Source: JADFJB01 sp964464595
GTDB taxonomy: Bacteria > Zhuqueibacterota > JdFR-76 > DREG01
Assembly (NCBI GenBank): GCA_964464595.1
Contig: CAYXGW010000008.1
Span: 36,822 to 100,821 of the forward strand
DNA length: 64,000 nt
Reading direction: 5' to 3'
In this document: positions 26,677-35,891 of the stretch, one piece after another
Layout: the number at the start of each line of letters is the position of its first letter
Numbering within the stretch: the first letter of the stretch is position 1
The notes under the pieces: generated by a model
Databases searched by the model: none
The model's input: only the letters and a program-made list of their open reading frames with translations
Told to the model about the DNA's origin: nothing
Program-made: the position numbers and the translations under genes

Positions 26677-27768
26677 TCAACGGGTTTCTTCAAAATTGTT
26701 AAGCCAATCCAGAAAGACATTTACCACCTCGTCATCAAATTTTCCTCCTCTGCCCACAAAAGCAAGCTCCGGGGTGTCGTACACCTCAAAATGATGATCC
26801 ATCTTGGGGATTGTGACCAATTTTGCCTTGCCGGGATAGTTACCATTAACGATTTTTACGATGCGCTGATGCTCCTCGGGACCCATAATCCAGTCGTACT
26901 CGCCGTGCACTACTAAAATCGGGACATCGATGGTGGCCCATGCTGCTTCCCAATTTGCCTGGTGTGCCTGATGGTGAAAAGCAATCGCTCGGCCATATTG
27001 GTGAACGGGCCCGGTTCCCAGCATCCGGTTCCACGCTTCAGCGAGTTTATGTTTTTGGGCGATAATGTCAGCCGGCATTTGCTGGCCGATGAGATATTTT
27101 GTGTGAAATTCAATATGTTCGTCCATATATTCATTCACTTTTTCAGGAGGAGTGCCTTTAAGTTCCAAAGAGCGACGGTCGATTGCAATCATATGCTCCG
27201 CCCATGTCAAGCTGGTTGTGCCCCAGATCATGATGCCACGAATGTTTTGGTCCTGGGCTATCAGCGGTGCCATATTGCCCCCCATGCTTGCGCCATAAAT
27301 GATTATATTGTTCGGATCGACATGGCTAGATTGTTTAAGCCATTCCAAAGTGGCTTTGTAGCCTTCAAGTTCAGTATTGTAATCTAATTCGCCACATGGT
27401 GGCCCCTCACTTTTTCCAATGCCAGCTTTATCGGTTCGTATGAAGACCATGCCCGAGTGATCGATCAGTCCACGCAGCATTTGTGACCAACCATCTTTTC
27501 GCTTAGAGGGGATCACCACTGAGTCACACGAAAGCCATTGCACAAAAAGAATGGCTGGCAGCCGTCCCTCTGCACCCTTTGGTTTTGTAATAATTGTATG
27601 AAGTCGATGACCCTTCTTGCTGACCACGAAATCGGTAAACGTGTCCACGCCAGTAAGTTTTTCTACCGAAATGACACCGGCATTGTTTTTTGTAGATTGT
27701 GCATTTGCAGGAATTAAGTTGCAGAGCAAAACCGCCAAAAATATAATCCATGTTGAAACGGTATTCAT
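26677..27768 (-). CDS. Secreted alpha/beta hydrolase
   Basis: 363 aa with a signal peptide (about 1-23, ending ANA). Catalytic triad candidates: Ser in IIYGASMGGNM, Asp in VHGEYDWIMG, His in PKMDHHFEVYD. It resembles S9-type or dienelactone-type esterases and peptidases acting in the periplasm. The gene is bracketed by direct repeats R1 and R2, so it may have moved or been duplicated as a unit. Confidence 0.82.
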   Translation of the reverse strand: MNTVSTWIIFLAVLLCNLIPANAQSTKNNAGVISVEKLTGVDTFTDFVVSKKGHRLHTIITKPKGAEGRLPAILFVQWLSCDSVVIPSKRKDGWSQMLRGLIDHSGMVFIRTDKAGIGKSEGPPCGELDYNTELEGYKATLEWLKQSSHVDPNNIIIYGASMGGNMAPLIAQDQNIRGIMIWGTTSLTWAEHMIAIDRRSLELKGTPPEKVNEYMDEHIEFHTKYLIGQQMPADIIAQKHKLAEAWNRMLGTGPVHQYGRAIAFHHQAHQANWEAAWATIDVPILVVHGEYDWIMGPEEHQRIVKIVNGNYPGKAKLVTIPKMDHHFEVYDTPELAFVGRGGKFDDEVVNVFLDWLNNFEETR

Positions 27769-27841
27769 ATTGGTTTTTCCTTGTGTGTTTGTGCCGATTC
27801 AAAAAAGTTTCCAAAGAGTAATGTGACTTAAGACGTACGAA

Positions 27842-27902
27842 TTACTTTGCAGCCTCACGATTGGACAAAGTATTGTCGCTAATTTTCTGCAAGTGCCTAG
27901 AT
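27842..27902. repeat. Direct repeat R2 (~60 bp), 3' of the MBL gene
   Basis: Partner of R1 (26613-26674), about 85% identical by eye. Begins 11 nt beyond the stop of the 27914 gene, so both copies sit directly behind a minus-strand stop codon. Confidence 0.85.
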
Positions 27903-27913
27903 CGCCTATTGGG

Positions 27914-29557
27914 TTAATTTTGTCCATCCGTATCCTTCATGGACATGATTTTCTCAACCTGTTCGTCGGTTACGATGCCACTGCCATGCACGGCCAGATG
28001 CTGACTGGGTTTAAGCCCCTGGGTATCCAGCCAGTCAATGAACCACCGCATGGTTGGCACACGCGCCGGCAAGGGAAATAATCGCATCGATATCGGTTCA
28101 AACAGGTCGGACTCGTAGAGAATATTATGCTTTGGCAGATAGACAACCAGCATACCATCGGCATGTGGGTTTGGACCCACCTCGATGAGATGGACTTCAT
28201 TGGCGTCATCTTTAATGATATGGCGGTCCTTCACTAACACGAATTTTGGTGTTTCCGGTTGTTGACCCAGGCGATCTGGGTAGAGGGTGTAAGAACGGTT
28301 TACTGCCTGTTCTAGTGCCTGTCGAGCGACTTCCGTGGTAAGAATAGTGGCACCCTCGGCAACGAAGGGCCTGATGCCGCCAGCATGATCGCTATGGTGA
28401 TGGGTTAGGGCGACGTACTTCACAGGTTTGCCGGGCACGGTCTCCTTCATCAGTTCTATAAATTTCTCCGAGAGAGAGTTGGTGGTCTCACCATCCGCGA
28501 AGTTTTTAGCTGGCACCATGTGCAGTTCCAACCATCCTGTGGGTGCGTCCACGGCCAGCAGGAAGTCCTCAAATTCTACGAACAGCATGTGAAATCCCGA
28601 ACGAAGATTCTGTACCACGTACACACCCGGGGCAACCTCTTTTACTTGCGGCCACTTCGGTGTGCTGGGTTTTTCAGTTGTAGATGACTTTTCGGGTGGT
28701 GGCTTTGGAGGGTCAATGCCTTCTGGTATCTTGAACAACCGTGAGTCTCCGGCAGGCCCGGCTTTGATGGTGGTGTAAGTAACTTCTTTAAGCAGTTGGG
28801 AAGCCGCGCTGATCTTGTAACCTTCAGGATAAGGACCCAATCCGTTTACGTCCCGATAGTTGCCATAGGTCCAACGCATCAGTGTGTCGCCAAAATAGGG
28901 CAATTCTACCAAATACTCAAAGCCTGTAAGCAGACCACTATCTACAGCAAAGAACATAGAGATAACATCACCTGACTCCACCGGGAAAGACACGATGTGC
29001 AGTTCCTTGCCACTAACTTTTTCTCGGCCCAGATAACGCAGGTTTGCCGGACGCTTGAGCGCCGCTTGCAACAGTAAATGCGGCACTATGCGCTCGTGGC
29101 GTCGACGATTATCGACAATATCCTCGGATCGATTCAGAAACGTGAAACGGCCTTGAAGATGCACAAACAGCATTTCGTCTTCGTTTTGGAAGACAAACCG
29201 AATCCACTCCTCGGCATCGGAATTGACCTTGGATTTGATCTCATAGCCAACGCGGTTGACATTCGGATCGAATACCAGCCATTCGGTGAGTGGTACAGGC
29301 TCCGACTCACCTGGCTTTTTTCCCTGGTAACGCGTGCCCAGATCGAAAGTCCCTTTGGCTTCCAGCGAAAGACCGCCAGCCTCCTCGATAGCACTTGCAC
29401 CACCCAACGCTTCGATTGCTCGTTCAACGACGGACCTTCCCTTCCGATACGAGTCCAGGGTCATGGTGTCTGTGGATTCAGTAGTCCCTGTTGAACATGA
29501 ACAAAGAGCTACAATGCCAATGATAAGATAACTACTCCATTCAGAGGCTTTATTCAT
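27914..29557 (-). CDS. Exported metallo-beta-lactamase-fold hydrolase (lipoprotein)
   Basis: 547 aa. Lipobox-like ALCSC at about residues 17-21. An N-terminal beta-rich domain of ~270 residues precedes an MBL domain with the metal motif THHHSDHAGGIRPF and a later HADGMLVVYLP and YESDLF, typical of the family. Substrate unknown; the family includes lactonases, esterases and alkylsulfatase relatives. Divergently transcribed from the PD40 regulator across 274 bp, which suggests the regulator may control it. Confidence 0.82.
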   Translation of the reverse strand: MNKASEWSSYLIIGIVALCSCSTGTTESTDTMTLDSYRKGRSVVERAIEALGGASAIEEAGGLSLEAKGTFDLGTRYQGKKPGESEPVPLTEWLVFDPNVNRVGYEIKSKVNSDAEEWIRFVFQNEDEMLFVHLQGRFTFLNRSEDIVDNRRRHERIVPHLLLQAALKRPANLRYLGREKVSGKELHIVSFPVESGDVISMFFAVDSGLLTGFEYLVELPYFGDTLMRWTYGNYRDVNGLGPYPEGYKISAASQLLKEVTYTTIKAGPAGDSRLFKIPEGIDPPKPPPEKSSTTEKPSTPKWPQVKEVAPGVYVVQNLRSGFHMLFVEFEDFLLAVDAPTGWLELHMVPAKNFADGETTNSLSEKFIELMKETVPGKPVKYVALTHHHSDHAGGIRPFVAEGATILTTEVARQALEQAVNRSYTLYPDRLGQQPETPKFVLVKDRHIIKDDANEVHLIEVGPNPHADGMLVVYLPKHNILYESDLFEPISMRLFPLPARVPTMRWFIDWLDTQGLKPSQHLAVHGSGIVTDEQVEKIMSMKDTDGQN

Positions 29558-29654
29558 TGTACTTTCTCCTTAAGCTTATAAATTTGATTGCTTATATAGT
29601 ATTTGCTTATTTCCTCAACTTGTGGAGGTACTCTTAAGCAAGAATTACAAAATA

Positions 29655-29831
29655 ATTACAAAATTTAATGTGGAAAATTATTGTGTGCTTGTAGGAAACA
29701 TGATCATTATCTGATTTTTTCCTGATGAATTGGAGGGAATAAAATTTTGATTTTCAAAACTATCATATTACATTAATATTGTTAATATTTTTTGTATTTT
29801 GATTTTTTAACTACTTGGTCTAGGAATCGCA
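29655..29831 (+). promoter_or_regulatory. Divergent promoter region conserved with a second locus
   Basis: Noncoding bases upstream of the regulator. The segment with GCTTGTAG, TGATCATTA and CCTGATTTTTT is also present, inverted, at about 56963-57128 in front of the broken copy of the same gene. Retained similarity outside the coding region suggests it was duplicated with the promoter. Confidence 0.55.
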
Positions 29832-31985
29832 ATGGTTAAACCAAATTTGAATTCTTCATCCTATCCCGGTATTTTTCGAATAGGCAAATGGCTCATACAT
29901 CCAAACTTGAATCGGATCACATATGATAATCGACAAGTTAAGCTCGAACCTAGGATCATGGAAGTGCTTCTTTGTTTAGTGGAGCATCGAGGGGAAACGG
30001 TTACCAGAGATTACTTAATGGAAACGCTGTGGTCTGATACTGTGGTAACTGAAGATTCGCTGAACCGATCAATATCCAAACTTCGTCAAGTGTTTAACGA
30101 TGATTCCAAGCAGCCATCTGTTATTGAGACCATTTCAAAAATTGGCTATCGATTGATCGCTCCTGTCGAAGAAGTTGAGAGTGCCGAAGTGATCTCTGAG
30201 AGCGCCGCAAGTCTCAGAAGATCTGATAGACGGTCTGAATTGCGGAAGATTAATAAGCCAACCAGGCGGGTGGCTATTTGGGGGACAATGATAATACTGG
30301 CTTTAAGTGGATTTTATGGATTAAAAAGAACCGTTATTGGCTCGTATACCAACAATTCAATGATCAGAGTTGTCCCGTTTACCAGCTCTCCGGGTTTAGA
30401 ATTTGATCCGTCTTTCTCGCCAGATTGTAATCAAATAGCTTATGTCTGGAAAGATCAATTGAGAGAGCAGTGGGATATTTACGTTAAACAGATTGGTACA
30501 GAAACGCCTCTTAAACTTACAAATAGCCCGGGAGTAAAGATAAATCCACGTTTTTCTCCAGACGGAAGAAATCTGGTCTTTACTAAAATTCTCAACCACG
30601 GGGGAGGACTTTTTATTGTTCCAACAACCGGTGGGCAGGAACGCAAACTTATAAGTGCGGTTTCAAATACGATCCTTGGGTTGGATTGGTCACCTGATGG
30701 TAAGTGGCTGGCCTACACAGATAAAAGTGCACCTGGCGAACCTTATGCTGTTTTTTTGCTTTCCATAGAGACTTTGAACAAAAGAAAACTGACCTCGCCT
30801 CTAAAACAGTCAATTGGCGATGAAGAAGTGGCTTTTTCGCCAGATGGGAAAAAACTGGCAGTTGCGCGTGCCCGCACACTTGGCGTCATGGATGTTTACC
30901 TTATTTCTGTAAAAAGTGGAGAACCCAAGCGTCTAACTTTTGATAATCTGAAAATTCACGGTCTCGACTGGACACCTGACGGCAGACACATTATTTATTC
31001 TTCAAATCGCGGTGGAGATTTTGGCTTATGGAAAGTGGCTGCTTCCGGCGGGCGGCCTGAGTTATTAGCTTCTGGAATTACAGGCGCAGACAATCCGGCC
31101 GTGTCCTCTAATGGTGACCGACTCGCATTTGAAAAGTGGAACGACCAAACCAATATTTATAAACTAAACCTAAAAGACTTTACAAACGGAATCGCAATTC
31201 CGGAACAAATCATCTCTTCTACCCGCTGGGATTGGAATGCTCAAATCTCACCTGGTGGTCGAAGACTTGTATTTGTATCAGATCGATCAGGTAGCACCGA
31301 GATTTGGACCAGCGATCTTGAGGGCGCTAATCTTTTATGTCTGACCTCCTTTAACGGACCTTATTCCACGATGCCACGCTGGTCTCCTGATGGTCGCCGC
31401 ATCATTTTTGACTCTCGTGCTGAAGGCAATGCCAATATTTACGTCGTTGATGCGGAAGGAGGAATGCCGCGGTTGCTAACAACCCAGTTATCAGAGGATA
31501 TTGCGCCGATTTATTCCAGAGATGGGCGATGGGTTTACTTTGCTTCCAACAGGAGTGGGGCTTGGCAAATCTGGAAGACGAATGCTGAAGGCATCGAGGC
31601 AACCCAAGTGACAAAAAACGGTGGGTTTACCACATTCGAATCTGTCGATGGAAGTCAACTTTTTGTTACCAAAAAAGAGGAAGCCGGTATCTGGCAACTT
31701 TCCATCGAAAACCAGGAAGGAGAACTCATTATAGAAGATCTAGAACCGGTTGACTGGGCTAACTGGTTGGTTGTGGAAGATGGCATTTATTATGTAAAGA
31801 GAGACTCAAACCACGATCCATCCATCGTATTCTTTGATTTTGAAACTCGTACCGTAGTTCAGACTGTGGAGCTACCCGATTTGTTATATAAATCAGGCTT
31901 GAGCCTTTCTCCGAATGGAGCTGAGATGGTATTCACGCATGTTGATCGAAAAGAGTGCGACATTATGCTAATTGAAAATTTTTGA
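29832..31985 (+). CDS. CadC-type winged-helix regulator with membrane segment and PD40/TolB propeller
   Basis: 717 aa. An OmpR/CadC winged-helix DNA-binding domain (about 14-112: KLEPRIMEVLLCLVEH, LWSDTVVTEDSLNRSISKLR, SKIGYRL), one membrane helix (about 147-163), then seven or more PD40-type repeats (FSPDGRNLVFT, WSPDGKWLAYT, WTPDGRHIIYS, WSPDGRRIIFD) forming an extracytoplasmic propeller. A one-component sensor: the propeller would sense an envelope ligand and the winged helix act on DNA in the cytoplasm. A rearranged copy lies at 56.03-56.96 kb. Confidence 0.92.
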   Translation: MVKPNLNSSSYPGIFRIGKWLIHPNLNRITYDNRQVKLEPRIMEVLLCLVEHRGETVTRDYLMETLWSDTVVTEDSLNRSISKLRQVFNDDSKQPSVIETISKIGYRLIAPVEEVESAEVISESAASLRRSDRRSELRKINKPTRRVAIWGTMIILALSGFYGLKRTVIGSYTNNSMIRVVPFTSSPGLEFDPSFSPDCNQIAYVWKDQLREQWDIYVKQIGTETPLKLTNSPGVKINPRFSPDGRNLVFTKILNHGGGLFIVPTTGGQERKLISAVSNTILGLDWSPDGKWLAYTDKSAPGEPYAVFLLSIETLNKRKLTSPLKQSIGDEEVAFSPDGKKLAVARARTLGVMDVYLISVKSGEPKRLTFDNLKIHGLDWTPDGRHIIYSSNRGGDFGLWKVAASGGRPELLASGITGADNPAVSSNGDRLAFEKWNDQTNIYKLNLKDFTNGIAIPEQIISSTRWDWNAQISPGGRRLVFVSDRSGSTEIWTSDLEGANLLCLTSFNGPYSTMPRWSPDGRRIIFDSRAEGNANIYVVDAEGGMPRLLTTQLSEDIAPIYSRDGRWVYFASNRSGAWQIWKTNAEGIEATQVTKNGGFTTFESVDGSQLFVTKKEEAGIWQLSIENQEGELIIEDLEPVDWANWLVVEDGIYYVKRDSNHDPSIVFFDFETRTVVQTVELPDLLYKSGLSLSPNGAEMVFTHVDRKECDIMLIENF

Positions 31986-32052
31986 TTGAGTCTCCTAAAT
32001 TTATTTAATCCATCAAAACCCCGGCCAATTACAAGCTGTATTTTTTAGTTAA

Positions 32053-32235
32053 AAGTTCTTCTCTTCCCAATTGAAACAGCGAGGACGTGGGCGCAGTTTT
32101 TGGTTGAGAGGTGTTGGCACCGGAAATCTGGGTCCTGTCGCCAGACAAGAATCAGGAGTCATTGCTTATGTTGAACAAAGGGGTGCGACATTAACAGGTT
32201 TTGATGGCGGTGGTCGAATTCTAGGGGAAAAATAA
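32053..32235 (+). pseudogene. Coding relic, family not recognised
   Basis: The 485-bp gap after the regulator holds 60 open codons without a plausible start, flanked upstream by TAA. The text FWLRGVGTGNLGPVARQ and GVIAYVEQRGATLTGFDGG looks like the C-terminus of a secreted protein. I cannot name the family. The rest of the gap (32236-32471) shows nothing. Confidence 0.35.
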
Positions 32236-32471
32236 CTACACTAAGATCTATTAGAGTTATTATTCACCAAATTATTTGTTGTATATTTTAACATATTTTT
32301 ATTCCACTACACAATTAGTTGATAAACCCGCTCCTTCAAAAGGAATAATTTTTACTAGCTTGATGTTATTTCCAATTGGATAGAATAATATAAACTGGAA
32401 GTCGATCCAATACGAGATGTAAATTCCCCTTGATCTTTTAATAAATAGTATTTTGAAATTTACTGAATTCC

Positions 32472-33608
32472 ATGAAAATATTTTCAAATAAAATAATTAT
32501 CTATATTTTTTACTTGGCCATTATAACCAATCTTTCTTGTAATAACAAAACACCGATTGATTCATCAGTCCCATTTGTGCCTATTACAATGAATGATGAA
32601 ACAGAATCTGAAAAAAGTGGATTTGGTGTATCAGGGTTACTCTTTAACAATAACCTGATAATGTGGGATCGCGATTATAAAGGATCAAGGAGTGAGTTAT
32701 TTTTACAAATGTATTTTACTAGAGTCGATGCTGCTAATTTTCCTGTTTGGGTTAATTTGCCAACAGAACTGATTATTTCCGGGGGTGTTTCGAGAGATGG
32801 AATTCCGGCCCTTTCAAATCCATTCTTTTCTTTACAGAATTCACCTGGATTGTCTTATTTACAAAATTCTGATTTAGTTCTCGGGGTTGTGATAAACGGA
32901 GATATTAGAGCTTATCCTGAAAATATCCTTTGGTGGCATGAAGTTATTAATGATAAGGTTGGAGGTGAAAAAGTAATCATTTCTTTTTGTCCATTAACAG
33001 GATCAGGACTTCTCTTAAAAGCTCCACCTATAGATTCAGAAGTTGAAAAATTAGAATTGTTACCGGTAATAGAAACCACATGGGGTAAATGGAAAGAATT
33101 ATACCCGGAAACTAAAGTGCTTACTCAAGAAACGGGTTTTGATAGAGACTATCGAGTTTACCCTTATAGAGACTATAGAGATGAGAATAGCCTACCATTA
33201 TTTCAATTAAGTCCTAATGATTTAGATGTTAGATTCCCGGCAAAGCACAAGGTTCTTGGTTTGATTTTTGAGCATGATCAAAAAGCATACCCATATTCCA
33301 AATTGAACACTAAGCCAGTAATTAATGACAGTTTGAATGAAATAAAAATATTAATAACATCTGAACTTCAATCAGAGCTTGTAATTCCCTACAATAGAGA
33401 GATTGACGGTATGACTTTGGAATTCGATCTTATAAGCGAAATTCCATTTCAAATGTCAGATTTTGAAACACAAAGTATATGGAACCTCAAAGGTGAAGCT
33501 GTGTCAGGCCCATTAGTTGGTAAAAAACTAAAACAAATACCTGCTTATAATGCATTTTGGTTTGCCTGGTCAGCTTTTTGGCCATCTACATTGGTTTATG
33601 GGGAGTAG
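32472..33608 (+). CDS. DUF3179 domain lipoprotein
   Basis: 378 aa. A hydrophobic N-terminus ends in NLSCNN (lipobox-like). The DUF3179 core is clear: GDIRAYPENILWWHEVINDK, then IISFCPLTGSGLL with the conserved Cys, and late AYNAFWFAWSAFWP. Function of the family is unknown; it is exported. The next gene starts immediately after the stop, so the pair is probably an operon. Confidence 0.85.
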   Translation: MKIFSNKIIIYIFYLAIITNLSCNNKTPIDSSVPFVPITMNDETESEKSGFGVSGLLFNNNLIMWDRDYKGSRSELFLQMYFTRVDAANFPVWVNLPTELIISGGVSRDGIPALSNPFFSLQNSPGLSYLQNSDLVLGVVINGDIRAYPENILWWHEVINDKVGGEKVIISFCPLTGSGLLLKAPPIDSEVEKLELLPVIETTWGKWKELYPETKVLTQETGFDRDYRVYPYRDYRDENSLPLFQLSPNDLDVRFPAKHKVLGLIFEHDQKAYPYSKLNTKPVINDSLNEIKILITSELQSELVIPYNREIDGMTLEFDLISEIPFQMSDFETQSIWNLKGEAVSGPLVGKKLKQIPAYNAFWFAWSAFWPSTLVYGE

Positions 33609-34526
33609 ATGAAAAAGACCATAAGATTTTGTGTGATAATTTGTTTAGCCACACAAATTTCTTCAGTGTGTTTTGCTGGAGCCTGGACGCTTCCCAAAGG
33701 GCGCATTTGGCTTAAAGCTGCAGTTTTTTATTTTTCAACGAACGAAAGGTTTTGCACAGAACTAAATTCCCGTTCATTAGCTTTTCAAAGCGTTGGCTGC
33801 ACGTCTGCCGGCCAAACCGCTCCTTTCGATCCGTTTATTGGCGGGAAAAGCACTGCTTTATCGGTTTTTACAGAAACCACATATGGTTTAACCAATAAAT
33901 TCGATATTGGTATTCTAGTACCTTTTTACAGTTTAAGATTTACGAATCTCGCAAATCCAAATAGGACAGGCACCAACAGTATAGGGGATATTCGATTTTT
34001 CGGTAAATATCGATTTTTGAATGACCCAGTCGTTGCCAGCATTATGATTAGCATTAAAAGTCCAACCGGAAAATTCACTGTGGATGCAGAGGCAGTAAAT
34101 GTCAGCGAGGATCAATGGGATATTGATTTTCTTGTAGAAGCCAGCAAATCGTTTTCTAAGTTACCTGGTTTCGCGACAATTGGTTTAGGATATAGAGTCC
34201 GAACTGATAATAATGATTTCCAGACTACCATAGGAAATGAGGTTATAGGGATTGCAGATTTGGGCATTGATTTGACTTCGTCAATAACGCTTCGTGGTTC
34301 ATTAAACTGGCTTTATGGTGAAGAAACCAGGATCAAGCTTACCGACAAACCATCGTTGCAAAGAAGAGAGTTGCTCACTTTTGCGTCTGGCATCAATTTC
34401 AAACTCAAGCGAGATCTCAACCTGGAATCCTTTGTTCGTTTTCCCCTGCGAGGAAAAGATTTTCCAAGGGGTATTCAGTTAGAAGGAGCCATCTCATATA
34501 GTTTTTCTCTCTTTAATTATAAATAA
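33609..34526 (+). CDS. Predicted outer-membrane beta-barrel protein
   Basis: 305 aa with a signal peptide (about 1-23, ending CFA) and then repeated amphipathic strands (RIWLKAAVFYF, FDIGILVPFYSLRF, DIRFFGKYRFL, ATIGLGYRV). The final strand ends AISYSFSLFNYK, with aromatic residues as in barrels. Resembles transporter-like or MetA-pathway-like small barrels; no substrate can be assigned. Abuts the DUF3179 gene with no gap. Confidence 0.65.
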   Translation: MKKTIRFCVIICLATQISSVCFAGAWTLPKGRIWLKAAVFYFSTNERFCTELNSRSLAFQSVGCTSAGQTAPFDPFIGGKSTALSVFTETTYGLTNKFDIGILVPFYSLRFTNLANPNRTGTNSIGDIRFFGKYRFLNDPVVASIMISIKSPTGKFTVDAEAVNVSEDQWDIDFLVEASKSFSKLPGFATIGLGYRVRTDNNDFQTTIGNEVIGIADLGIDLTSSITLRGSLNWLYGEETRIKLTDKPSLQRRELLTFASGINFKLKRDLNLESFVRFPLRGKDFPRGIQLEGAISYSFSLFNYK

Positions 34527-34630
34527 ATAACACATTTCCTCTGTCTACCTGGTTAGTAAAGGGAAGGACAAGTTGTCAACAATCTGAAAAATTACTATTC
34601 ATCATATATCCATCTTACGCCAATAAATCA

Positions 34631-34659
34631 TTGATTTTAGATTTCTCAATTTGTAATAT
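34631..34659 (+). promoter_or_regulatory. Dispersed promoter repeat, copy 1
   Basis: TTGATT (34631-34636), 17-bp spacer, TAATAT (34654-34659). One of six copies of a repeat with near-constant spacer sequence, here 58 bp before the SLC13 ATG at 34718. Confidence 0.7.
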
Positions 34660-34717
34660 GCATTATCGCTGAAGTGGAAATATCTCCTGGCATTGTAATA
34701 ATAAATTATATTAAATC

Positions 34718-35420
34718 ATGACGACCGATCTTGGTATTCTGTTTTTTATCATAGTAACCATTTTTGTGTTCCTCATCTGGGGGCGCTTTCGCTATGATCT
34801 GGTTGCCTTCGCATTACTAGTGATAGCTTTTATCGCTGGGGTTGTTCCCAAAGAAGAAGTCTTTTCAGGTTTCGGACACCTGCTGTGGTAATCATCGCCT
34901 TGGTGCTCATTATAAGCCGTGGCCTCTCCCGGTCCGGTGCGATCGAGCTGCTGGCCCACAAGGTAGTTGATTCCTCAAGAAGCATTAAGGCACACATTGG
35001 AATTATGTCAGGGATCTCTGCGTCGCTCTCTAGTGTCATGAATAACGTTTCTGCTTTGGCGTTACTCATGCCAATGGACATCCAGGCGGCCCAGCGAGCC
35101 AAACGCAGTCCTGCACTTACGCTGATGCCGCTTTCATTTGCTTCCATACTCGGGGGTATGGTGACGCTAATCGGCACACCGCCCAACATCGTAATCGCGA
35201 CGTTCCGTGAAACTGCGCTTGGTGCGCCGTACAAAATGTTCGAATTTGCTCCAGTAGGTGCTGTAGTGGCATTTACAGTTTTGTTCGTGGTGCTCATCGG
35301 TTGGCGTCTTATTCCAGTGGAGCGCAGCAAACACGACACGGTGAAAGAGCTCGAGGACCTCAAAGGTTACGTCGCTGAAGCAAAGGTGCTGGAGTCCTCT
35401 GAGGCCATCGGCAAAGATTG
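34718..35420 (+). pseudogene. SLC13-type permease (DASS/arsenite-like), frameshifted and truncated
   Basis: Starts at ATG 34718 (MTTDLGILFFIIVTIFVFL) and reads as a normal SLC13 N-terminus up to FSGFGH near 34881, where one base is missing; the frame resumes with AVVIIALVLIISRGLSRSG and runs through NNVSALALLMP and LIGTPPNIV. Homology ends near 35415, about 240 residues in, just before the TrkA-C-like region; the rest of the ~590-residue carrier is missing. Base composition changes sharply there to AT-rich DNA. Non-functional as it stands. Confidence 0.88.
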
Positions 35421-35422
35421 CT

Positions 35423-35584
35423 ATGAAAGAAGCTGGTTTACCAAGTGATATAATTAAAAAAATTAGTCAGAAATTCAGTGACTGCTCTTCGTTAGAAGAA
35501 ATTAGACTTAAATATAAATTGAATAATTCACTAACAAGCGAGTTGACAAGTTTTGAATTTAAAATTTTCAATAGATATATTTAA
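35423..35584 (+). CDS. Small AT-rich open frame, possibly the tail of a lost gene
   Basis: 53 codons from ATG 35423 (MKEAGLPSDIIKKISQKF...), helical in character, in a different frame and with much lower G+C than the SLC13 fragment it abuts. No family recognised and no clear ribosome site. More likely the 3' end of another gene joined by the deletion that cut the permease. Confidence 0.3.
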   Translation: MKEAGLPSDIIKKISQKFSDCSSLEEIRLKYKLNNSLTSELTSFEFKIFNRYI

Positions 35585-35646
35585 TGTATGCTATTTATCA
35601 CCGCAATTAAGGTGATTTACAACGGGGGCGGTGATTTAGATAAGTA

Positions 35647-35782
35647 GGGGGAGGATAAATTCCATCCGAGAGTATTTTTTGATAGGAAGCCTGAAAATTG
35701 ATATTATTTGATTTTTGAGTGGTCTCATGTTTTTCCTTCAGTCAAGAAAATCATTGCTTTTGGATTTTTCAATTTGTAAAAT
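35647..35782 (+). repeat. Dispersed promoter repeat, copy 2 (long form)
   Basis: The long form includes GATAAATTCCATCCGAGAG and AAGCCTGAAAATTGATATTA upstream of the promoter core TTGCTT (35754-35759), 17 bp, TAAAAT (35777-35782). It stands 109 bp before the von Willebrand A gene. The same long form is at 46296-46423. Confidence 0.75.
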
Positions 35783-35891
35783 CCTATATCGTTGAAACAG
35801 AAATATTTCCTAATGTAAAATCATCTATTCGCATAGAACTGGAGATTAATTCCAAAATTAAACAAGTTATTGAAATGAGTGAGGAAAAAGG

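Noticed and set aside
29558..29831. Specific operator for the PD40 regulator
   Set aside because: The region is conserved with the second copy, but I could not find a convincing repeated or palindromic binding site by eye.
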